A stretch of DNA of 5,113 nucleotides, taken from assembly GCA_002352125.1 (NCBI GenBank), contig DEHU01000040.1, positions 233-5,345 of the forward strand, read 5' to 3'. How positions within the stretch are numbered: position 1 is the first letter of the stretch; the number at the start of each line of letters is the position of its first letter. A model generated the notes under the pieces. The model did not search any database. It was not told the origin of the DNA and was given only the letters and a program-made list of their open reading frames with translations. This DNA is from Competibacteraceae bacterium UBA2792 (GTDB lineage Bacteria; Pseudomonadota; Gammaproteobacteria; Competibacterales; Competibacteraceae). This document shows, piece after piece, positions 1 through 5,011 of the stretch. Both the position numbers and the translations under genes were made by a program.

Positions 1-416
1 GAAGGCACGCCGGGGTAGTAGCGCACCGGACGCACGCAGGCGTAGAGGTCCAGATCCTGGCGCAAGGCCACGTTGAGCGAGCGGAAGCCGCCGCCGACCG
101 GGGTGGTCAGGGGACCCTTGATGGCGACGACCAGTTCTTTGATGGCTTCCAACGTCTCGTCCGGGAAGTAGTTGCCGTCGTACAGCTCGGCCGCTTTCTC
201 GCCCAGATAGATTTCGCACCAGTGAATCTTGCGCTGGCCGCCGTAGGCTTCGGCGACTGCTGCATCCCAGACCCGCAGCGAGGCTCTGGTGATGTCGGGG
301 CCGATCCCGTCGCCTTCGACGAAGCCGACGATGGGTTGATCGGGAACGTGCAGCTTGCCATCCTTGACCGAAATTTTCTCACCGCTCGTGGGGATGCGGA
401 TATGCTTGTACGCCAT
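1..416 (-). CDS. icd: NADP-dependent isocitrate dehydrogenase, N-terminal part (cut by window edge)
   Basis: The product oxidatively decarboxylates isocitrate to 2-oxoglutarate with NADP+, a cytoplasmic TCA-cycle step that also supplies NADPH. Only the first 138 codons are present; the gene runs off the left edge. Visible landmarks are [11 protein letters not shown] near residues 33-43, [13 protein letters not shown] at 98-110 with Lys100 and Thr104, and [10 protein letters not shown] at 111-120. From the known E. coli enzyme, Ser113, Asn115, Arg119 and Arg129 bind isocitrate; all four occur here at the same numbers. Ser113 is also the residue that the AceK kinase/phosphatase modifies in enteric bacteria; whether this organism has AceK cannot be seen. 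The ATG start is supported by a strong AGGAGGG ribosome site just upstream and by N-terminal alignment with E. coli Icd. The gene is divergent from oxyR. Identification is firm; the E. coli-like homodimeric type is inferred from this N-terminus. Confidence 0.96.
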   Translation of the reverse strand, partial: MAYKHIRIPTSGEKISVKDGKLHVPDQPIVGFVEGDGIGPDITRASLRVWDAAVAEAYGGQRKIHWCEIYLGEKAAELYDGNYFPDETLEAIKELVVAIKGPLTTPVGGGFRSLNVALRQDLDLYACVRPVRYYPGVP

Positions 417-419
417 GAA

Positions 420-426
420 CCCTCCT
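420..426 (-). promoter_or_regulatory. Strong ribosome binding site of icd
   Basis: On the minus strand this reads AGGAGGG, a near-perfect Shine-Dalgarno sequence a few bases before the icd ATG. It fixes the start codon and suggests high translation, as expected for a central metabolic enzyme. Confidence 0.8.
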
Positions 427-588
427 GACGCTTATGGTTTCCACAGGGGTGCTTGATCGGTGCAGCGCGTGACGTGCTTGTTAGGTGCTGCGTTCGACTC
501 GAAAAAATCGCACATTAAGCTACACGCAAACGCTTTTTCTGTCCACGATGACCGGATGGGCGGAGCTGCATCCGCAGTGGCTAAGTTT

Positions 589-593
589 CAGGG
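589..593 (+). promoter_or_regulatory. Weak ribosome binding site of oxyR
   Basis: CAGGG lies 7 bases before the ATG at 601. It is a weak Shine-Dalgarno match, but together with the family N-terminus it supports the start at 601 rather than the earlier in-frame ATG at 460. Confidence 0.45.
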
Positions 594-600
594 TATCGCC

Positions 601-1530
601 ATGACTCTAAACGAATTGCGCTATATCGTCGCCGTTGCCCGCGAGCGGCACTTCGGTCGCGCCGCCGAAGCATGCTATATCAGCCAGCCCACCTTGAGCG
701 TGGCGGTGCGCAAGCTGGAGGACGAGCTGGGCGTGGCGCTGTTCGAGCGTGCGCCCAGCGAGGTGACGGTAACGCCGGTTGGCCGGCGCATCGTCGAGCA
801 GGCCCAGCGCGTGCTGGAAGAAGCCGCCACCATCAAGCGGCTCGCCAGCCAAGGCCAGGACGAACTGGCCGGGATGCTGCGATTGGGCGTCATCTACACC
901 ATCGGACCTTATCTGTTGCCGCACCTGATCCCGCGCTTGCGCCGCCGGGCGCCCAACATGCCGTTGCAGATCGAAGAAAACTATACGGCGGCGTTGAGCG
1001 AACGGCTCAAAGATGGCGAATTGGACGTGCTGATCCTATCGCTGCCGTTCGAGGAACCGGGGGTATCGACGCGGTCGGTGTACGAAGAGCCATTCGTGGT
1101 CTTGGTGCCGGTGGGTCATCCGCTGGAGCGGATAGAAGTGATCGACCCACCGACTCTGGCCCAGCAGGACTTGCTGCTGCTGGGTCCCGGCCACTGTTTT
1201 CGGGATCAGGTTTTGCGATTCTGCCCGGAGTGCAACCAGTTGAGCGTGACTTCGGACAATATGCAGAGGACGTTGGAAGGCAGCTCGCTGGAGACTATCC
1301 GCCTGATGGTGGCGACCGGCATGGGCATCACCGTTTTGCCTTATACGTCGGTCAGCGGTTACGCGCAGGTCGGCGATTTGCTCAGCGTCCGGCCGTTTTC
1401 CGTGCCGGCACCCACGCGGGTTGTAGCGCTGGCTTGGCGCAAAAGCTTCCCGCGCCAGCGGGTCATCGATCTGCTGTTCGAGGCTATTCGGGCCTGCCCG
1501 CTGGGCGAGGCGGTTCGGCTGTTGGAGTAG
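601..1530 (+). CDS. oxyR: OxyR, LysR-type hydrogen peroxide-sensing transcription regulator
   Basis: A 309-residue LysR-family regulator; E. coli OxyR has 305. Residues about 1-60 form the winged helix-turn-helix (RHFGRAAEACYISQPTLS, then KLEDELGVALFER), followed by a linker helix and the effector domain. The peroxide site is complete at E. coli numbering: Thr100 in VIYTIGPYLLPH, His198, Cys199, Arg201 and Asp202 in GHCFRDQ, and the resolving Cys208. In E. coli, H2O2 drives a Cys199-Cys208 disulfide that switches the tetramer to activate catalase, alkyl hydroperoxide reductase and other defence genes; the same role is inferred here. The region SSLETIRLMVATGMGITVLP is also typical of OxyR. Unusual is a third cysteine, Cys211, forming CPEC with Cys208. 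The start at 601 is chosen because MTLNELRYIVAVARERHF aligns with the OxyR N-terminus. The 3' end overlaps trmO on the other strand. No catalase or ahpC neighbour is visible. Confidence 0.95.
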   Translation: MTLNELRYIVAVARERHFGRAAEACYISQPTLSVAVRKLEDELGVALFERAPSEVTVTPVGRRIVEQAQRVLEEAATIKRLASQGQDELAGMLRLGVIYTIGPYLLPHLIPRLRRRAPNMPLQIEENYTAALSERLKDGELDVLILSLPFEEPGVSTRSVYEEPFVVLVPVGHPLERIEVIDPPTLAQQDLLLLGPGHCFRDQVLRFCPECNQLSVTSDNMQRTLEGSSLETIRLMVATGMGITVLPYTSVSGYAQVGDLLSVRPFSVPAPTRVVALAWRKSFPRQRVIDLLFEAIRACPLGEAVRLLE

Positions 1531-2230
1531 GCGCGAAGTTCGGGATGATTTCCGTCACGTACACCGCGCCGCTGCGCATTTCCCAGCGCACGTTGCAATC
1601 GTATAGCTTCATGCCGTAACGCTTCGGCGCGGGGTCGGTTCGCTCGTAGGCCGGGCGAGGGTCTTGACGCAGGATTTGGACGATCAGTTCGCGCAAATCG
1701 CCGGTTGGCCATGTCGCGCAAAACGCTGTTGCCGCTGGGCTGAATTCGACCGCCAATTCCGATGCCGGCCTTTCGGGCGCGAACCCGCTCGTCGCATTCG
1801 GAATGCAGTCGGCGTAGGGCAGATAGGGTTTAATGTCCAGCACCGGTGTTCCGTCCAGCAAATCTACCCCGCTCAAATGCAGGACCACGCAACCGGCGTC
1901 GATCGCGATCCGGTCTAGCGCCACCGCCGACAGGCCGATGGCATTGGGCCGGAACGGGGAACGGGTGGCAAACACGCCCAGTCTTCGGTTGCCGCCCAGG
2001 CGCGGCGGGCGTACCGTCGGTTGCCAGCGGCCGGCCGGCATGCCGTGAAACACGAATACCAGCCACAGGTGCGAGAAGCCCTCCAATCCGCGCATTGCCG
2101 CCGGCTGATTGTATGGCGGTAACATTTGTAGCGTCGCCCGCGCTGCCGGCGCTAACCCCGCTTGGCGCGGAATCCCAAACTTTTCGCCAAAACAGGAACG
2201 AACGATGCCGATGGGTGCGAGTTGAAACAC
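1484..2230 (-). CDS. trmO: TrmO (TsaA/YaeB), tRNA-Thr m6t6A37 N6-methyltransferase
   Basis: TrmO uses S-adenosylmethionine to methylate t6A at position 37 of threonine tRNAs, giving m6t6A and tuning anticodon-loop decoding in the cytoplasm. The 248-residue product matches E. coli TrmO along its length: PIGIVRS (6-12), EKFGIPRQ (16-23), RGLEGFSHLW (47-56), VRPPRLGGN and GVFATRSPFRPN (73-96), DGTPVLDIKPYLPY (126-139), DPRPAY (190-195) and the C-terminal YDCNVRW. It starts with GTG immediately after the corA TAA, so translation is probably coupled to corA. The last roughly 15 residues form a proline-rich tail (TPTAEPPRPAGRPE) beyond where E. coli TrmO stops; this tail is encoded opposite the end of oxyR. 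Family assignment is very secure; a function for the tail is unknown. Confidence 0.94.
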   Translation of the reverse strand: MFQLAPIGIVRSCFGEKFGIPRQAGLAPAARATLQMLPPYNQPAAMRGLEGFSHLWLVFVFHGMPAGRWQPTVRPPRLGGNRRLGVFATRSPFRPNAIGLSAVALDRIAIDAGCVVLHLSGVDLLDGTPVLDIKPYLPYADCIPNATSGFAPERPASELAVEFSPAATAFCATWPTGDLRELIVQILRQDPRPAYERTDPAPKRYGMKLYDCNVRWEMRSGAVYVTEIIPNFAPTPTAEPPRPAGRPE

Positions 2231-3202
2231 TTACAGCCACCCGGATTTTTTAAGGTAGCGGTATAAAAAGAGGCAGATGATCCCCACGCTGCCCATCACG
2301 GCGGGATAACCATACGTCCATTCGATCTCGGGGAACCAGCCTTTGAAATTCATGCCGTAAATGCTGAACACCATGGTCGGAATCGCCAGTAGCGCGCCCC
2401 AACCGGCCAGTTTCTTGGTGGCCTCGTTCTGGCGGGCCGCGCCGAGGGAGAGACTGATCTGCAGGGCGAGCGCCAGTGTTTCCCGGATGGTTTCTATCGC
2501 CTCGTTGATGCGTAGCGCGTGGTCGTGGACATCGCGGAAATAGGGCCGGATGTCGTCGGAAATTTGGCTGTCAAATACGTCGGTCAGCAGATAGTTGCAC
2601 ACTTCGGTCAACGGCGCTGCAGCGCGGCGCAGCTCGACCAGATCGCGTTTGAGCTCGTAGAGGCGGCTGATGTCTATTTGATCGAAATCGCCTTTGAAGA
2701 ACCGCTCTTCCAGCTCCTCCACCGCATCCTCGACGGCGTTGAGAATCGGGAAATAGTTGTCTACCACGAAATCGAGGATGGCGTACAACACGAATCCTGG
2801 ACCCTTGCCAAGCAGGCGTGGGTTGCTTTCGCAGCGCTCTCGCACGGCAGCATAGGGCAGCGAAGCACCGTGCCGCACCGACACCAGATAGCGCGGCCCG
2901 ACGAACAGATGGGTTTCGCCGAAATTTACTTTGCCTTCGTTCGTCTGGGCGGTGCGCAACACCACGAACAAGCAATCACCATAAGGTTCGGCTTTGGGCC
3001 GCTGATGGGCGTGGTGGGCATCTTCGGCGGCCAGTTCGTGCAAGCCGAACAACTCCTTGACTCGCGCCATCAGCTCTTCATCCGGTTCGAGCAACCCCAG
3101 CCAGACGAAGGCGTCCGCGCGTCCGTGTAACGCCGGAATATCATCGAGCGTGATATTGGGTAGCTTATAGCCGTCGGCATAAACGGTGCAATTGACGATC
3201 AT
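2231..3202 (-). CDS. corA: CorA-family magnesium/cobalt transporter
   Basis: A 323-residue inner-membrane divalent cation channel of the CorA family, expected to work as a homopentamer taking up Mg2+ (also Co2+ and Ni2+). The long cytoplasmic N-domain (to about residue 262) ends in charged helices, for example AVEDAVEELEERFFKGDF and LYELKRDLVELRR, as in the funnel of CorA. TM1 is about 265-285 and ends with the signature YGMNF (GMN at 283-285). The loop KGWFPEIEW aligns with the usual MPEL loop and keeps acidic residues. TM2 is about 298-316, followed by a basic tail ending KKSGWL, close to the E. coli KRKNWL end. The ATG start gives a plausible N-terminus, although the nearest SD-like AAGGG lies about 12 bases upstream, a long spacing. 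It is followed with no gap by trmO, so the two are probably co-transcribed; a joint function is not evident. Other CorA relatives transport Zn2+ (ZntB), so the exact ion is inferred. Confidence 0.93.
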   Translation of the reverse strand: MIVNCTVYADGYKLPNITLDDIPALHGRADAFVWLGLLEPDEELMARVKELFGLHELAAEDAHHAHQRPKAEPYGDCLFVVLRTAQTNEGKVNFGETHLFVGPRYLVSVRHGASLPYAAVRERCESNPRLLGKGPGFVLYAILDFVVDNYFPILNAVEDAVEELEERFFKGDFDQIDISRLYELKRDLVELRRAAAPLTEVCNYLLTDVFDSQISDDIRPYFRDVHDHALRINEAIETIRETLALALQISLSLGAARQNEATKKLAGWGALLAIPTMVFSIYGMNFKGWFPEIEWTYGYPAVMGSVGIICLFLYRYLKKSGWL

Positions 3203-3247
3203 GGTATCGATCAGCCCTTATAACCATTCAAAAAATGCTATTTTTAA

Positions 3248-3258
3248 ACCTTAAAGGT
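3248..3258. promoter_or_regulatory. Short palindrome, candidate operator
   Basis: ACCTT-A-AAGGT is a perfect 5-bp inverted repeat around one central base, placed about midway between two divergent start codons. Such a position suits a regulator binding site, but the repeat is short and lies in AT-rich DNA, so chance is a real alternative. I do not recognise it as the consensus of a known regulator. Confidence 0.22.
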
Positions 3259-3302
3259 ATTGTGTGAACTACATCCAACTTCATCGCATTGTGGCATATT
3301 GC

Positions 3303-3308
3303 AGAGGA
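3303..3308 (+). promoter_or_regulatory. Ribosome binding site of the Rieske gene
   Basis: AGAGGA lies 5 bases before the ATG at 3314. It decides the start: the longer in-frame option from a TTG at 3260 has no such site and adds 18 residues without similarity to Rieske proteins. Confidence 0.65.
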
Positions 3309-3313
3309 TCGAG

Positions 3314-3661
3314 ATGGCGCGTCATCGAGTTTGCGGCGAGAACGATATTCCCGTCGGCGGTATGAAAGCTGGCCAAGCGGGGAACGAGACGATAGTGGTT
3401 TTCCGTTTGGACGATGGTTTTTATTCGACCCAGAACCAATGCACTCACTTGTTCGCCTCCTTGCACAAAGGCAAGATCGTCGAAGGTGGCCAGGTCGAAT
3501 GCCCGCATCATCGAACCCGTTTCGACATCCGCACCGGCCAGGTAGTGTGCTGGGCCAATCACCCTCCGGGGATACAGGTGCTGAATTTCTTGCTGGCCAA
3601 GAAGGCACTCAAAACCTACCCGGTAGTCATCGAATCGGGCCAAGTGTTCGTGGAGGTTTGA
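3314..3661 (+). CDS. Small Rieske [2Fe-2S] ferredoxin-like protein
   Basis: A soluble 115-residue single-domain Rieske protein with no signal peptide or membrane segment, so it is expected in the cytoplasm as an electron carrier or as a small redox subunit. The two cluster-binding boxes are intact: CTH at residues 43-45 and CPHH at 63-66, giving ligands Cys43, His45, Cys63 and His66, followed by RFDIRTGQ. The wider pattern (CTHLFASLHKGKI, then GGQVECPHH) is that of ferredoxins of aromatic-ring dioxygenase systems and NirD-like proteins, not the membrane-bound cytochrome bc1 Rieske protein. Arg67 stands where the second box nearly always has Gly. No oxygenase or reductase partner is adjacent: corA is divergent upstream, and an MBL-fold hydrolase converges on it with a 6-bp gap. 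The partner enzyme is therefore unknown, and no gene symbol is justified. Confidence 0.88.
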   Translation: MARHRVCGENDIPVGGMKAGQAGNETIVVFRLDDGFYSTQNQCTHLFASLHKGKIVEGGQVECPHHRTRFDIRTGQVVCWANHPPGIQVLNFLLAKKALKTYPVVIESGQVFVEV

Positions 3662-3667
3662 GATGGA

Positions 3668-4372
3668 TCAGCGGGCATGGTGGTGCGGTTGAGGTTCCGG
3701 CCGGTATGGCTCCTCGCGATCGTGCAAGTGCATTCGGTATTCGACGAAACCCGGACAGTCGTCGAAATGTAGAAATGGGTTGCCGGCCAGTTGCGCGGTC
3801 ATGGTCGAAGTCGGGGTGATGCCGTAGTTGTGGCCAGGACGGACGAGTGTGCCGCCCGGTAATCGTTCGCCCAGGCGACGCAGCGTGTGATACATCTGTT
3901 CAGGATCGCCGCCGCGGAGGTCGCAGCGTCCGCAGCCGAACACAAATAGCGTGTCGCCGGTCAACACTTGGTCGCCCAACCGGTAACAGGCGGAACCGGG
4001 CGTATGGCCGGGCGTATGTAGAATCTCGATTTCGGTTTCGCCCAGGCGAATACAGTCGCCACCTTCGTGCAAGGTCGGCAGATCGAGATAGCGGTTCCAG
4101 AACGCCGCCTCGGCTTTGAGCAGGTGCAATTGCGCGTCGCTGCGGTTCAACAGGGCTTCGACGCCGTTGATGTGATCGAAGTGGCTGTGGGTGAGTAAAA
4201 TGTCGGTAATTTTCAGGCCGTGCCGCTCGGATAAAGCGACGATGCTCGGCACGTCCCAAGCCGGATCCACCACTGCAGCGCGGTCGCTGGCGCGGTCGTG
4301 GATCACATAAATAAAGTTGCGCATTTGCCCCAGTTCCAGGGCATGAATGGTGTAGGGTGGGACGATGGTCAT
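3668..4372 (-). CDS. Metallo-beta-lactamase-fold hydrolase, glyoxalase II / persulfide dioxygenase-like
   Basis: A 234-residue cytoplasmic MBL-fold metalloenzyme. Metal ligands are visible in order: THSHFDH (His62, His64, Asp66, His67), HTPGH (His123), GDTLF (Asp140) and PGHNYG (His181). The stretch GCGRCDLRGGDPEQMY (146-161) resembles both hydroxyacylglutathione hydrolase (GCGR, then PEQMY) and the GCGR-D region of ETHE1-type persulfide dioxygenases. The C-terminus lacks a clear full-length glyoxalase II substrate domain and ends in a short His-rich tail (HHHAR). Likely substrates are glutathione thioesters or persulfides, but the sequence alone does not decide, so no symbol is given. The ATG has a good GGGAG ribosome site 8 bases upstream. 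It is convergent with the Rieske gene (6-bp gap) and divergent from the Mth938-like gene. Fold and active site are secure; substrate is open. Confidence 0.9.
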   Translation of the reverse strand: MTIVPPYTIHALELGQMRNFIYVIHDRASDRAAVVDPAWDVPSIVALSERHGLKITDILLTHSHFDHINGVEALLNRSDAQLHLLKAEAAFWNRYLDLPTLHEGGDCIRLGETEIEILHTPGHTPGSACYRLGDQVLTGDTLFVFGCGRCDLRGGDPEQMYHTLRRLGERLPGGTLVRPGHNYGITPTSTMTAQLAGNPFLHFDDCPGFVEYRMHLHDREEPYRPEPQPHHHAR

Positions 4373-4380
4373 CGCGCGTT

Positions 4381-4385
4381 CTCCC
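4381..4385 (-). promoter_or_regulatory. Ribosome binding site of the MBL hydrolase gene
   Basis: GGGAG on the minus strand, 8 bases before the ATG ending at 4372, is a well-placed Shine-Dalgarno site and supports this start. Confidence 0.6.
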
Positions 4386-4560
4386 GGCGAAGAAAGAGCG
4401 GCCGCGCAACGCCGATGCTTGGTTTAGCGTGCGTCGTGCGGTCCAAGATAGGTTGTTGGCGGTTGGCCGCGTGGAACATAGGGGGGCGCTATTGGCTTGC
4501 GATCATGGCCAAGCTAGCGTTTCCGATCAGGTTTTCGGCCTTGGTCGAGCTTTTTTGTGC

Positions 4561-4566
4561 GGAGAG
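4561..4566 (+). promoter_or_regulatory. Ribosome binding site of the Mth938-like gene
   Basis: GGAGAG lies 7 bases before the ATG at 4574. It fixes the start there instead of at the earlier in-frame ATGs, including 4298 and 4505. Confidence 0.7.
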
Positions 4567-4573
4567 AGCATTC

Positions 4574-4951
4574 ATGCGTTTTAGCCTCGAAATCGACGCT
4601 AACCGTTATTTTGTCAGAAGTTACGGCCCGGGCTGGGTCAACGTCAACGAGCGGGAAGTCCGCCAGAGTTTGATCGTCATGCCGGAACGGTTGGTGACCG
4701 ATTGGCCGCCGCAAGGTTTTGCCGAATTGGAGGAGATTCATTTTGCAGCGGTCGCCAGCCTGGAGCCCGAGATGGTGGTGCTGGGCACCGGGAGCCGACA
4801 ACGATTCCCGCATCCCCAGTTAATCCGGCCGTTGTTGGCGAAAGGCATCGGGGTGGAGGTCATGGATACGGCTGCCGCCTGCCGTACCTACAACGTCATC
4901 ATGTTGGAGGGTCGCCGGGTTGCTGCCGTTTTGCTGATGATAACGGATTAG
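4574..4951 (+). CDS. Mth938-like domain protein (DUF498 family), function unknown
   Basis: A 125-residue soluble protein of the Mth938/DUF498 family, which also includes the eukaryotic mitochondrial complex I assembly factor NDUFAF3. The family signature is clear: GPGWVNVN near 18-25, VVLGTGSRQRFP (68-79), then GIGVEVMDTAAACRTYNVIM (91-110) and EGRRVAAVLL. Length and architecture are complete for a bacterial member. The biochemical role of the bacterial proteins is not established; a part in respiratory-complex assembly or redox chemistry is only suggested by the eukaryotic relative, and no complex I gene is visible here. The start is set by the strong GGAGAG site and by MRFSLEIDAN aligning with the family N-terminus. 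It converges with rpoS across a hairpin and is divergent from the MBL hydrolase gene, so it is likely a single-gene transcript. Confidence 0.9.
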   Translation: MRFSLEIDANRYFVRSYGPGWVNVNEREVRQSLIVMPERLVTDWPPQGFAELEEIHFAAVASLEPEMVVLGTGSRQRFPHPQLIRPLLAKGIGVEVMDTAAACRTYNVIMLEGRRVAAVLLMITD

Positions 4952-4961
4952 CGCGGCGTTG

Positions 4962-4991
4962 ACCCTTCGTCCGCTTGCGCGGACGAAGGGT
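4962..4991. terminator. Perfect 13-bp hairpin between convergent genes, probable two-way terminator
   Basis: ACCCTTCGTCCGC and its exact reverse complement flank a 4-base TTGC loop. The hairpin lies 10 bases after the Mth938-like stop and 20 bases after the rpoS stop on the other strand, the usual place for a shared terminator. Neither strand has a T run after the stem, so it is not a textbook intrinsic terminator; it may act as a 3' end stabiliser or with Rho. A dispersed palindromic repeat is an alternative. Confidence 0.65.
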
Positions 4992-5011
4992 GGGAGGAAG
5001 CTATTCGGCGC

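Larger units (their letters stand above)
417..600. other. Divergent icd/oxyR intergenic region
   Basis: This 184-bp gap must hold the promoters of both icd (minus) and oxyR (plus). It contains an A-rich tract around 502-508 and a short perfect palindrome TTCGA-C-TCGAA at 493-503. I could not assign a convincing -35/-10 pair on either strand, and I see no ATAG/CTAT repeats of the classical OxyR operator type. The plus-strand oxyR frame stays open back to 460, but that extension does not look like protein of this family. Confidence 0.45.
3203..3313. other. AT-rich divergent corA/Rieske intergenic region
   Basis: This 111-bp gap is clearly richer in A and T than the flanking genes, especially 3219-3256, and should carry the promoters of corA (minus) and the Rieske gene (plus). 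TATAAC at 3219-3224 resembles a -10 box, and TTGACG at 3192-3197 resembles a -35 box, but they are 21 bases apart and partly inside corA, so I do not call a promoter. A perfect palindrome sits at 3248-3258. Confidence 0.4.
4373..4573. other. Divergent MBL/Mth938-like intergenic region
   Basis: This 201-bp gap should hold the promoters of two divergent genes. A plus-strand frame is open across it (from 4298 to the Mth938-like gene), but the translated stretch has no recognisable similarity and begins inside the MBL gene, so I treat it as non-coding. A run of G at about 4482-4487 and a T tract at about 4551-4556 stand out. No convincing promoter pair, riboswitch or small RNA is visible. Confidence 0.4.

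Noticed and set aside
449..480. Direct repeat GTGCTTG (449-455 and 474-480) as a regulator site
   Set aside because: Seven bases repeated once is expected by chance, and the spacing matches no binding pattern I know.
460..600. Upstream in-frame extension of OxyR from an ATG at 460
   Set aside because: The 47 extra residues have no LysR character, while the family N-terminus begins exactly at the ATG at 601.
1455..1504. Inverted repeat CCAGCGGG/CCCGCTGG near the oxyR 3' end as a terminator
   Set aside because: Only 8 bp with a 34-base loop, no T run, and fully inside coding sequence; chance in GC-rich DNA is likely.
672..1619. Long alternative plus-strand frame over oxyR
   Set aside because: Its translation is Arg/Gly/Ala-rich shadow sequence; the oxyR frame is conserved throughout.
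2519..3130. Long plus-strand frame antisense to corA
   Set aside because: It mirrors the corA codons, has no family motif or ribosome site, and corA is complete on the other strand.
3192..3224. TTGACG and TATAAC as a sigma-70 promoter for the Rieske gene
   Set aside because: The spacing is 21 bases, well beyond the usual 16-18, and the -35-like part lies inside the corA coding region.
4298..4573. Upstream extension of the Mth938-like gene, or a separate gene in this frame
   Set aside because: It starts inside the MBL gene on the opposite strand, has no recognisable similarity, and the ATG at 4574 has a strong ribosome site.
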